A stretch of 64,000 nucleotides of DNA from Isoetes taiwanensis. Its lineage: Eukaryota; Streptophyta; Lycopodiopsida; Isoetales; Isoetaceae. The stretch spans positions 1,486,001-1,550,000 of the forward strand of contig JAJEKV010000005.1 of the NCBI GenBank assembly GCA_021234155.1, written 5' to 3'. The position numbers were made by a program, and so were the translations under genes. The notes beneath the pieces are model-generated. The model had not been told where the DNA came from. It made no database searches and was given only the letters and a program-made list of their open reading frames with translations. Below are positions 55,179-64,000 of this stretch, piece by piece (position 1 is the first letter of the stretch; every line of letters begins with the position of its first letter).

Positions 55179-55550
55179 CTATAACAAGTTGAAAATGATG
55201 AAATTACTAACTTGACTTACACATACAAATGAATAAGTTCAAAGTCCAGTACCTGGCATATATATCCACATGCGGGTTGGAAAATTTTTCAACATCCATG
55301 TCCAGCACATCTTGTTCAAATAAATAACACTCCATTTCAGGCAAAGATCATGGGAAGATCCTTGCCTTCTTCAGCTTCATCATTCGGTTGAGCAAAGCAT
55401 CATATGGCCTGTATTCAGAACTACAGTTTGGGTTCAATGACCAGTACATTTACACAAATCATCTACATTCGTCTACTACTATCCATAGTATTTTAAAGTT
55501 TTTAACTTAGATACTAGATGTAAATAAAAATGTAAGATATGTAGATCAAG

Positions 55551-56292
55551 TTACCTGTAGAGATCATTCTTATGCTCTGCTGATACTGTTTTCTCGGAGT
55601 CAGTATCCATTTCCTTCCCTTCTTTTTCGGTTTCCTCACTTAGATTCTTCTTAGGTCCAGAATCCTCGTCTTCAACCTCTCCTGATTTCTCATTGTCATG
55701 AATTTCAACCTCCTTTACTATGTCAGAAGCAAGATTTGACACAAACTTAAGAGTATCCTGCTCTAGATCTTGGCGCTTGGAAGATTCCTCTTGATTAGGA
55801 CCTGTAAACATAGGATGTCATGGACTTCTCAACTGCTGTACAATGAAATAAAATGCTTTCTTACCTGTTTCTACTGCTTTAATTTTCTTCTTCTGTGCCT
55901 TTTTAGGCGTGGACTTCTTCTTTGGAGTCACATTTTCTGCTGCTGCCTTTACTTTTGTAGATGTGGCCTTTAGCCTGCTCCCTCAATCTCTCGAGTTCCT
56001 CGTCATAATCTGGAATGTCACCATGCAGACCTGAAGTGCCAGCCTCCTCAACCTGTATCACCGTAGGAATAGTGAGTTTGCTTTTTCCTTCAATCACTGC
56101 TTTCTTTCCCTCGGCTACATCTTGCACCTCAATTTTTTTTGGAACCTCCAAAACTGTGAAAACCGAACCAAGAATAAGAAATTGCTTCCTCTGACACAAT
56201 GCAAAAAAATTTGAAAACAAGCGCACCTGATCTGTGGTGTAATTTCTGCTCAGTTGTTTTTTTGGCACTTTGAAGCTCTGAAAATAAATCAC
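55551..56292 (-). CDS. Acidic linker exons of the Ulp1 gene
   Basis: 55551-55811 is Glu/Asp/Lys-rich (KSGEVEDEDSGPKKNLSEET). 55903-56292 reads VPKKIEVQDVAEGKKAVIEG, then GDIPDYDEELERLREQAKG and a Lys-rich end. The composition matches the EETKV linker of copy 1. They lie 5' of the protease exons, separated by intron-like DNA. No enzymatic motif. Confidence 0.45.
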
Positions 56293-56498
56293 ATAACAGT
56301 CAGATATCAGTTCTACATCTAGGACCCTACACTGTGAATGTACAACATGTATATAAGAAACATATATATGTATGACATGGAAGCCATGGAACTATAAGTA
56401 AAATAACCAGTACACTCCTACATGTTGTAGCAAAACCTTAAGTGCAGCAATCTACATGTAAATGGATTCTACATTGCAGTAATCCTGGGTGCAGCAAA

Positions 56499-56873
56499 TT
56501 AAACATAAATCATGAAATACTGCTTACCTCCAGTGTACACACCCAAGATCTTTGAAATTGTTTTGTCCCATTTGCATGCTCTTGGGCAGGATAGTCCAGC
56601 AGAAATAGAATATGAGAAATGGAAGATATGAAATGAATGCTCGCATGGAGCAACTAGGATAGGTTCATTATTAGCAAAGCCATTACTACAAAACACACAT
56701 CCATGCACAAATATGAATTTTTCTTCAGCTGGAGAGATCACTAAGCTTGTTTTGGGCTGAAGGAGAATTGCTGCAGAATGCATCATGTACTTATATATGC
56801 ATATCATCAAGCCGTCTGCAACACTCAAACTGAACTTTGTGAACCTCCTCAAGTTCTGCAATCCTCTTTTCAC
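56499..56873 (-). CDS. RING-like zinc-binding segment
   Basis: Reads FVHGCVFCSNGFANNEPILV and APCEHSFHIFHF...CPRACKWDKTI, a C-x2-C...C-x-H-x2-H spacing reminiscent of RING fingers but lacking the full set. A paralogous segment is at 58108-58335 (YTCYGQGFDKSGLVLLAPCK, YCLFCC...WDEGIQN). The pair suggests an internally duplicated Cys-rich region of the same protein. Tentative. Confidence 0.35.
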   Translation of the reverse strand: MKRGLQNLRRFTKFSLSVADGLMICIYKYMMHSAAILLQPKTSLVISPAEEKFIFVHGCVFCSNGFANNEPILVAPCEHSFHIFHFSYSISAGLSCPRACKWDKTISKILGVYTGGKQYFMIYV

Positions 56874-57044
56874 ATAACTCCTTTTCCCAAATGGCTTTCT
56901 CCAATGGCTCCTAAATTCTCTTCAGCATTTCTTCCTTCCTAGTTGTATCCCTCATCAAAAGGTCAACCTCCTGCTGCACATTCTTGATGTCTCTCTTATT
57001 CTGCTTAGCGTTGTCGAGAACACTATTGATGTCTTCTTGTATCT

Positions 57045-57290
57045 GTCCTGGTTAAAAAAAAACCCTCCTCGCCCTAAAGGGTTGTTTGGGGAAAAAAAAA
57101 CTGTGACAGGAATAGGTTTGTTGTCAAACTGTACAAATACAAATACAAATACAAATATATATCATGGGGGACAGAAATATGTACATGTATCAGGTAGGTG
57201 CCCGAGGACCGAGCTGATCTTGGCAATCCATGATCTCTTGAATGTATGAGCCCAACCTCCGTATCGAGCTCGTGCTCAGCATCTCATGCA
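57045..57290. repeat. Dispersed repeat, copy B, inside the Ulp1 gene
   Basis: Contains GTGCCCGAGGACCGAGCTGA, matching copy A near 15519 with two mismatches in 23 bases, an upstream TGGTTAAAAAAAAACCC/GGGTTGTTTGG hairpin like copy A, and an (ACAAAT)4 microsatellite near 57137. It appears inserted in the - strand gene. Confidence 0.4.
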
Positions 57291-57581
57291 GGGGCTGATC
57301 AGGAAACCTGTAGCATCTGAAACTTTCTCGGGGGCTTTTCCAAGACTTAATCTAGCATTTGGTGATGAAACTGCAGTAGGCAATGACTTCGCAGCTGCAG
57401 ATGGATTTGAGGATTTAGCTGGGGCACTCACTAAAGTCTCTGCACCTCCCACTGCTATAGCACTGAAAACTGCCATCCTCTCTATTTCGTCAACTTCAGC
57501 CTGCCATATTCGAGCCTGCACTGTTGCAACAGGTGCCGGCTGCAACATTCCAGTTGGTGATCTAGAATTGGAAATTGGCAC
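57280..57581 (-). CDS. Ala/Ser-rich exon of the Ulp1 gene, tentative
   Basis: The - frame reads ATVQARIWQAEVDEIERMAV then SSNPSAAAKSLPTAVSSPNA. The first part looks like a helix, the second a disordered linker. The + strand of the same stretch is also open (102 codons), so strand is judged from neighbours only. Confidence 0.3.
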
Positions 57582-58107
57582 CTATTCATATTGAAGCTGA
57601 TTATAGTCAATACCATCTGTAAACAAGATTGATGAAGCAATGATGGACCTAAACATCCAGATAGCGAATGTAGAACGATGCCCATATAATGCACATATAT
57701 GTAAAAAAACGCACATATATATGAGTCATCTATGGATGCACTGCAACTACAGGAACAAATGCATCCAAAAATAAAAATATGTACTACTACTTGCAGATGT
57801 AGAATTAGATACATGTACAACTCATACATGAAACAAATCTTACATGTGCAGTCCAAACTAAAAAATAAAAGCATCAATAAACAAGCAAATATATGCCTAT
57901 GTACCCCTGATTGCAGATGTGCAGAAAAAGACATAGGTGTACAAGGAACAACAATGCACTAAAAGACATACATGTACAACTTTGTAGATTATACTAACAA
58001 ATATTAACTAAGAGCAATCTAAGATTAAACAAAATTAGAGTAATGTCTACCTTGCCCAGCAGAGAGACCAAGCTGATTTTGAATGCCCTCATCCCAGATG
58101 TAGCCTT

Positions 58108-59225
58108 TTATGCAATTCTGTTTTTCATAGACGAGATAAGACAGCAAAACAGGCAATAAGCATCTTTACAAGGAGCCAGCAGCACCAAACCAGATTTGTC
58201 AAAGCCTTGGCCATAGCAGGTATATGAACTGAATGAGATGAACTGCTCTACAGAAGTGATTCCTACAAAAAAGAGCCTCAGATGCAGATGAATAGGTTCT
58301 GCTCTCCCCATAAAATTCAACATTTGTGAATGCATTTATTGAAGCAGTTCCATGCAGCTAAATTTCTCCTTTGTTTCTTGAATTAAATTTTTTTTTTTTT
58401 TTCAATGTCTCTAGTTGCTTCCTGCAAACCAATTTCCATCTTAGCAGAGTGCCACTTCTTCTCTGTTTTACTCATAACTAAGTCTTCCAACTTGTACTTC
58501 GACACTCTATAACTAACTTGATTTCCAGCAGGATCTTTAGCCAATTTGTCAAATGTCTCATCTACTTTTTGGGAAATCTGCTGCAAATCTTCTTCAAGCA
58601 TATTCTTTCTACCCTCAAGACCGATCACCTTCAATGCATCCCTCCTTCTTGCTTCTAGTGCTTCTACTTCATTCAATAGGTCAATTTTCTCCTCTGGACC
58701 ATGCTTAATGAACTGGTTAATTATATCAAGATCAGATTTAGAATAACCCAGATCCCTAACATTCTAGTGCAATACCATCTCCTGCTTGATGTTTGAGAAT
58801 TTACCTGTTGTAGACTCCTCTATAATCTCTGAAGTTTTGGCAAGTTTCTTTGGCGGTCTTAGTCACATCAATCCAGTCAACAAGGTGTCCTTTCAAGTGA
58901 AGAGAAAATGTCTGTGCAAAATATGTAGAAATGTAATGGTTTGTAACCTGTCTCTTGCCATAAACCAATGCATACATAGTATTTGAATTCTTCTCTCCAT
59001 GCGTTTTAGACTCTGCCTTCCTTGAATCCTCTTCTATTTTTTGGAGTTGCATCCTATACCTCGTTCATAATCTCCTTTAGTCCGGGTATGTGGGTCTCAT
59101 CATGTTTTTCAGGGCAGTCTTTTGCGTGGATCATTTTGGAACCCAGAAGTTTTCACTTTGCAGTAAAATTTCAGTGCCTGAAGTGCTGGTTTCTTGATTT
59201 GGTTGTGGTGAAGAGCAAGCTCTAG
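58108..59225 (-). CDS. N-terminal coiled-coil part of the Ulp1 gene
   Basis: 59052-58801 reads KQVTNHYISTYFAQTFSLHLKG, the same module as NHYVPLYFARAFALHLKG of copy 1. 58676-58383 is a coiled coil (EVEALEARRRDALKVIGLEG, LEEDLQQISQKVDETFDKL). 58335-58108 has the Cys-rich segment. An upstream stretch to 59225 is open in part. Introns separate the pieces. The shared order with copy 1 (FALHLKG module, coiled coil, acidic linker, Ulp1) supports a single gene of at least six exons. Confidence 0.5.
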
Positions 59226-59589
59226 GTCGGAGAATTGATTTTGGAGCCATAGCTAGATCAAGAGTTGTTGATCGGAATGGATAGCGAACGCGAGGCAAAC
59301 CAGTCAAGAATTTGGGAAAGAACTTTAAAATCCAAACATGGTGTAGTTGCAGAGTGGTGGATAGCCTTAATGATTGCAGTTACTGACGGTTCATGATTAT
59401 AGGAAACCCAAAATTGTGCATTGGATACATATGTACCTGTATAAAAAGAGCTACATTTCTAGACACCCTTTCATGCTTTTACCTTGTTAGCTCATGTAGA
59501 ATCTTTGCTATGCTGTCATTGGCAGCATACAAGGATGAATAGCATTACGAGGAATGAATATGTATGAAAAATGATTTGCAAGGTTTATA

Positions 59590-60712
59590 TGGAAAGTATG
59601 GAATCAATAATCAAGTGGAAATAGAAGATTAGAATGCACCGACAAATGGCAAGAGGAGAAAACATTAGAGAGGTGATATACAATGGTGATACACAGAGAT
59701 GAATAGCATCCAATGAGGAAAATAAATTCATAAGTCTTGTGAAAAATAGGGCAACAATAAGAAAATGAAAATGGAAGCTAGAATGCATTTGCACATGAAG
59801 GAAAGTAAACATTAGAGAGACATTGTAGTGGTGCACAAAAAATGAATAGTAGCCCATGAGGAATGAATAGTAGGTGTAAATGGAAAATAGGACAACAATA
59901 AGCAAATGGAAAATGGAAGACTAGAATGCACCTACACATGGCAAGAAGAAAAAACATTAGAGAGCTGCTGCAATGATGCACAGAGATGAATAGCAGCCCA
60001 TGAGGAAAGGAATGAATAGTATAAAGAATAGTTTGTAAGGTGTAAGCGTAAAATAGGACAACAATAAGCAAATGGAAAATGGAAGACTAGAATGCACCTG
60101 CACATGGCAAGAAGAAAAAACATTAGAGAGCTGCTGCAATGATGCACAGAGATGAATAGCAGCCCATGAGGAAAGGAATGAATAGTATAAAGAACAATTT
60201 GTAAGGTGTAAGCGAAAAATAGGACAACAATAAGCAAATGGAAAATGGAAGACTAGAATGCACCTGTACATGACAAGAGAAAATATTAGAGAGCCGCTGC
60301 AATGGTACACAGAGATGAATAGTGGCCCATGAGGAAAATAAATTTCGAAGGCTTAGATGGAAAATCTGAACAAGAAGGAAGTGGAAAATGGAAGCTTTGA
60401 ACATAGCAAGAAAAAAACATTGTAGTGGTGTACAGAGAATAACACCCCATGAGGAATGAGTGGTATGAAAAATAATTTGCAAGGTTTAAGGAAAATAGTA
60501 AGCAAATGAAAAATCAAAGACTAGAATGCACCTGCACATGACAAGAAAATAAAACAATAGAGAGCTTATGTAATGATGCACATAGATGAATAATAGCTCA
60601 TGAGGAATGGATGATATGAAATATATATTTGCAATGATGATATAAGGAATAGAGCAGTAATAAGTAGGTGCAAATGGACGACTAAGATGCACCTGCAGTT
60701 AACACTCAAATA
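59590..60712. repeat. Minisatellite, about 8 units of 130-166 bp
   Basis: AGAATGCACCTGCACATGRCAAG-like starts near 59634, 59782, 59924, 60090, 60256, about 60393, 60523 and 60683. The two central units (59924, 60090) are 166 bases and almost identical. Each has AACATTAGAGAG, GATGAATAG and CCATGAGGAA. The open frames on the - strand are products of the repeat, not genes. Confidence 0.85.
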
Positions 60713-61392
60713 ATGTTAGAACAAATTTCCATGATGGTACATATCGAGGATGGGAAATGATGCAAAACAGACATATGGTAAGATGATCCTGTATTAGGGA
60801 AACAATTAGTAAGATAAGGGTTCAGATAACAATGACTTATGATCGTGTCCTATGCTTCAAGAGTTCCATTGGTTCATCAGAATGCTTCAAGAATATATGA
60901 ATGTCCAAGAGAACTATATATGCAGCTACCAAAAGAGTTAATATGTATGTACTAAACAACCCAAAAAAACACAAGTTCCCAGTAGTCCTATATGATGCAA
61001 CTTGAACTACTAGTCGCGATAATGTTATGAATCCAACATTGACACAACAAGCAATATATTAATTATCTTATTAATTAAGTTCAAAACATGGAATAAAAAT
61101 GGTGCGGGTTCAAAACCTTATGGAGCCATCTAGTGTAGATATTATTACACTAAAATAATGTTAGAACAAATTGCCATGATGGTATGCATCGAGGATGGGA
61201 AATGATGCAAAAACATATTATCAGATGATCCTACATCAGGGAAAGAATTGATAACATAAGTGTTCGAATACTGATGACTTATGATCGTGTCTTGTGCTTT
61301 AGGAGTTCCACTGGTTCACCAAAATACTTCAAGAAGATATGAATGCGGAGAGAACCATGTATGCAACTACCCAAAATAGTTAATATGTATGT
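60708..61392. repeat. Direct repeat pair of about 240 bp
   Basis: 60708-60950 and 61153-61392 share AAATAATGTTAGAACAAATT, CGAGGATGGGAAATGATGCA, ATGACTTATGATCGTGTC and TTAATATGTATGT in order. Confidence 0.85.
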
Positions 61393-61408
61393 GAATAAAC
61401 AATCCAGA

Positions 61409-61570
61409 ACAATATGTGTGCAATGCCCAAAAGTGCATATAACTACAAGACTCAAAAGATAAAGCATATGCAAAACGATGTATGCACCTACCCAAGATAT
61501 GTATGCAATGCCCAAAAGAGATATGTATATAACTACAAGACACAAGATAAAGCACATGCAAAACGATGTA
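61409..61570. repeat. Short tandem repeat, about 86-bp unit, two copies
   Basis: TGCAATGCCCAAAAG, ATAACTACAAGAC and GCAAAACGATGTA recur in order. A C-run (61631-61643) and CTCTCATGAGAG palindromes (61763, 61811) follow up to 61830. Confidence 0.7.
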
Positions 61571-61865
61571 CTTTGACATGTGGCACATGGCGAGGACATG
61601 AGAGTCAAATACCAACCTTCAAATCCACATACCCCCCCCCCTCCCCAAGATTTATTTTCTTATAATAGAGAAAGATTTTTATATGAGAGAAACTGGGAGA
61701 CATGTCCTCCCACCTTCTCTCAATATAGTTAATATGTTAAACTATTATCTCCTATAATTATCTCTCATGAGAGAGGTCAAAATACATATCTACCCAGAGA
61801 TGATTTTTGTCTCTCATGAGAGAGAACATGGGAGATCAAAAGTATCTCTCAAACAAATTGAATAA

Positions 61866-64000
61866 GCATGTCGGCACCACGACAAGAATGGGACGGGGTA
61901 GGCGAAAAGTGGGGCCAAGCGTGTGGGGTAGGCAGGCGAGCTTCATGCACCCTTAGAGACGGAGTTCCTCGAGGGTGGGCAACGGGAGGGCGAGTTGTGC
62001 GCAACCGGAGAGGTCGAGGAACCAGAGGCTGGGCAGTGGGCCGAGCGTGTCGGGTAGGCGTGTGAGCTGGGCACACCCGGAAAGGTCGAGGCCCTCGAGG
62101 CGGGCTGAAATTTGGCGAAGGCGAGCGGGCGCGGTGTGAGCACGGGCGCATCTTTAAAACCCCGAGACAGGTGGCAACGTCGAAATGCGTTTCCGCAGAG
62201 CCGGGCGCACTGACAGTGCTAAGGCCCCGAGACGTATAGCCGAAGGTGAAACAAGTAAAGCGAAAGTGAGCCGCGACACCTGAGGTTGAGGTGCCCAAGG
62301 ATCTGCAAGGTCGGTGCATGTCGTGCAAGAGGTATTAGCCGAAAGCGCATCTGTGAGTAAGTCGCAGGTGCTCGAGACCCGCAATGCGCCAGCGTGTCAG
62401 TAAAGGGCGAAGCCGGGCGCACCTGTGAGAGGTCGGTGGCGCCGAGGAGGGCAATGCGTCGGTTTCATAAGCGTACAGCGAAGTTAAGGCGCGGTAATCA
62501 GAGAAGGTCCGTGACGACGAAGCGTAAGCAACGCCGAAGGCCTTCAGCAAGTAAAAGGAGTTGCATGCACTCAGAGAGGTCCAGACGCGACGAAAGCGCG
62601 CAACGTCGAAGGTGTCCAAAGAGGGTGAGCCGCGCTGCGATCCAGAGGTCGAGGCTCGAGGCGTGCAAATGGCCGAAAGGTGTGCTCTGCAGGTTACACC
62701 CGCATTGCATCGAAGAACCCGAGGATGCAACGCCGAAGCGTTCCGGCAGCAGAGAGCTGCGGCACACCGAGTGAAGAGGCTCCATAGGCTGCAATGACCG
62801 AAGCGCGGAAACGGCAAGGTGCTAGCCGCGGTTTCGTGAGAGATGGAGTTCCTCAAGACAAGGGGCCGAAGCGAACGGGCAAAGCATCGAAGTTGTGCAC
62901 TCGTGAGAGGTGGAGGCGCTTCGAGATAGAACAACACGCCCAAAGCGTGTCCGGGAGTGTGGGTGAGCTGCCTACACTCGGAGAGGTCGAGGCGCCTGAG
63001 GGTGGATAGCGGGCCGAGTGTGTCCGGCAGCCGGGCGAGCTGCATGCACCTGGAGAGGTCAAGGCATACGAGCGCGGGCAGCGGGCCGAGCGTGTCGGGC
63101 AGGCTGGCGAGCTGCGCGCACCCAGACATGAAGAGAATTTTTAAATCTTTTAAGGGCTTATTAAAATCAGGAAGAACTTTCAAGTGAGAGAAATTAGCTA
63201 GTGAAAGGTGTAGTAGATGCACTAAGTGGCCAAAAGAACCAGGAAGCATAACTAGTTTATTGCCTTCTCCATTAATCTCTAGAAAACGTAAATTGCTAAA
63301 GGTTTCAAAAAAAGAGGAAGGAAGTTGATGTACCTGAATTACTTCTTCCTCCTCCACGTCCTCCTCATCCTCTTCTTCTAAGAGAGAAGTTTGAAGGCCT
63401 CCAACAAAAATCATTTGTAGGTTTGGAAAATGCTGTTCCAGAGTTAAAGATAAGTTAGTTATTTTTATTTTACATGTACCATCATTTTGTCATAGGGAAG
63501 TAAGCAATTCAAACCTGGAGAAGGCCCGGATCGACACTTTGATGTGAATATAAAGCTTTGAGATCATGTGTTTCGCCTTGTGAGATGTTACACATACCAG
63601 ATGTGAGAACACCCTCACTTCTTATGTACTTAATGGATGGGTGTTTTTGCAAAATTTTAAGTTCCAAAGTTTGTAGAGACTCTATCGCACGAACTACTTT
63701 ATATGTCTTAAGGGATGCTGCCAAAACTTCTACTTCTTCTTCTTCTTGTGAAACTAGCATCTGCGCACAAGTAAGAAAGTTGATTATAAAGGTGAAAAAA
63801 TAAACTAAAGATATCTAAAAGAGGATAAGCACTTGCCTTTGATGTAGTCACATATTTCCAGCCTTTCTTCTTTGCACGCTTCTGAGCAATGGCCCAAAAA
63901 AAATCATGGCATTCTAAATCATTACCTTTGGAAGAAAAAAGGGACTCGTTTAAGAGAACTTCCAAAATGTCTTCATCTCCAATATACAGTGCACACCGAG
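61866..64000 (-). pseudogene. LRR gene (NLR-like), decayed repeat array, incomplete at window end
   Basis: Exons on the - strand: 64000-63837 (runs off the window; ALYIGDEDILEVLLNESLFS, FWAIAQKRAKKKGWKYV), 63760-63515, and from 63432 on, all in phase 0. The first visible intron uses AG/GCAAGT (GC-AG), the second is GT-AG (63514-63433). Exon 3 encodes an acidic EEEDEEDVEEEE segment and LRRs: NLRFLEINGEGNKLVMLPGS, LKDLKILFMSGCAQLASLPD, VCLDLSRCMQLARLPDTLGP, RRLDLSECRQL. After about 62965 an indel shifts the frame, and the remaining 72-base LRR units down to about 61866 can be read only in pieces (LDLSECMQL). The GC-rich array contrasts with AT-rich surroundings. The first exon resembles the end of an NB-ARC region, so an immune-receptor role is inferred. 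Confidence 0.6.
63761..63836 (-). other. GC-AG intron in the LRR gene
   Basis: Donor AAAG/GCAAGT and acceptor GCGCAG/ATG join two frames in phase 0. Confidence 0.65.

Larger units (their letters stand above)
53934..59487. mobile_element. DNA transposon copy 2 (Ulp1-bearing), boundaries tentative
   Basis: The right end, read inward on the - strand from about 59487, is AAGGTAAAAGCATGAAAGGG, close to the copy 1 terminus TAGGGTAAAAGCATGCTAGG. A weaker left match TAGGGTTGATGCATGATAAG starts at 53935. The interior encodes the same - strand gene as copy 1 but no + strand transposase, so it would depend on a partner for movement. Confidence 0.45.

Noticed and set aside
57286-57594. 102-codon + strand ORF
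   Set aside because: It overlaps a - strand frame that is contiguous with the Ulp1 gene's orientation. Ala/Ser/Thr-rich on both strands; no independent support.
59585-60692. Several overlapping - strand frames reading MLIVVLF.. and SFPHGLLF..
   Set aside because: They are translations of the minisatellite unit in successive copies and frames.
61868-63187. Arg-rich + strand frames in the GC-rich region
   Set aside because: They are antisense to the LRR repeat array. The - strand gives LDLSxCxxL units.
1-64000. tRNA, rRNA or CRISPR arrays
   Set aside because: I saw no tRNA T-arm/anticodon pattern or rRNA stretch. Repeats are of eukaryotic minisatellite and transposon type, with no regular repeat-spacer structure.

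Overview
This is a eukaryotic, almost certainly land-plant nuclear window that is dominated by transposable elements. The evidence is short GT-AG introns, a Ty1/copia element primed by initiator-Met tRNA, Helitrons with CTAG ends, a beta-tubulin exon cut at what I remember as the plant intron-1 position, a Kelch/F-box-like single-exon gene and an LRR (NLR-like) gene. DUF7869-type and Ulp1-bearing transposon genes together with a GC-rich 24-residue LRR array suggest a non-flowering plant (fern, moss or liverwort), but I cannot name the species. All homology calls come from memory of family motifs; no search was run.

Layout. 1-2.3 kb: repeat-rich DNA ending in a Helitron-like 3' terminus. 2.5-12.3 kb: a decayed DNA transposon with terminal inverted repeats, a broken DFAENY/HGKG transposase on + and a broken Ulp1/HAD/coiled-coil gene on -. 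13.65-14.9 kb: an intact Kelch-like gene. 15-19 kb: foldback repeats. 19.07-24.16 kb: a young copia element with identical LTRs, flanked by an unusual 42-bp duplication and sitting in a coding-like fragment. 24.8-38.7 kb: the most interesting block, with two DUF7869 transposase-like genes (-), a ParB-like plus inactive-looking methyltransferase gene (+), and a bacterial-type (beta-class, N4C/N6A) DNA methyltransferase gene (+). The same block is studded with palindromes of the form GATCGCGnnCGCGATC. 43.5-53.5 kb: an LTR element with gag but no visible pol, into which two complete Helitrons have inserted, one into an LTR (with a clean empty site in the sister LTR) and one into gag. The gag Helitron carries the beta-tubulin exon. 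53.9-59.5 kb: a second Ulp1-bearing transposon, better preserved at the protease. 59.6-61.6 kb: minisatellites. 61.9-64 kb: an LRR gene whose repeat array has lost frame and which runs off the window.

How it fits together. The + strand ParB-like/pseudo-methylase gene and the DLPY/FSGSGT methylase gene lie next to each other and opposite the DUF7869 genes. I infer a large DNA transposon that carries its own DNA-modification pair, possibly acting at the local palindromes. The coding frames are damaged mainly by in-frame TAG codons, which could be explained by CAG-to-TAG decay of methylated CHG sites.
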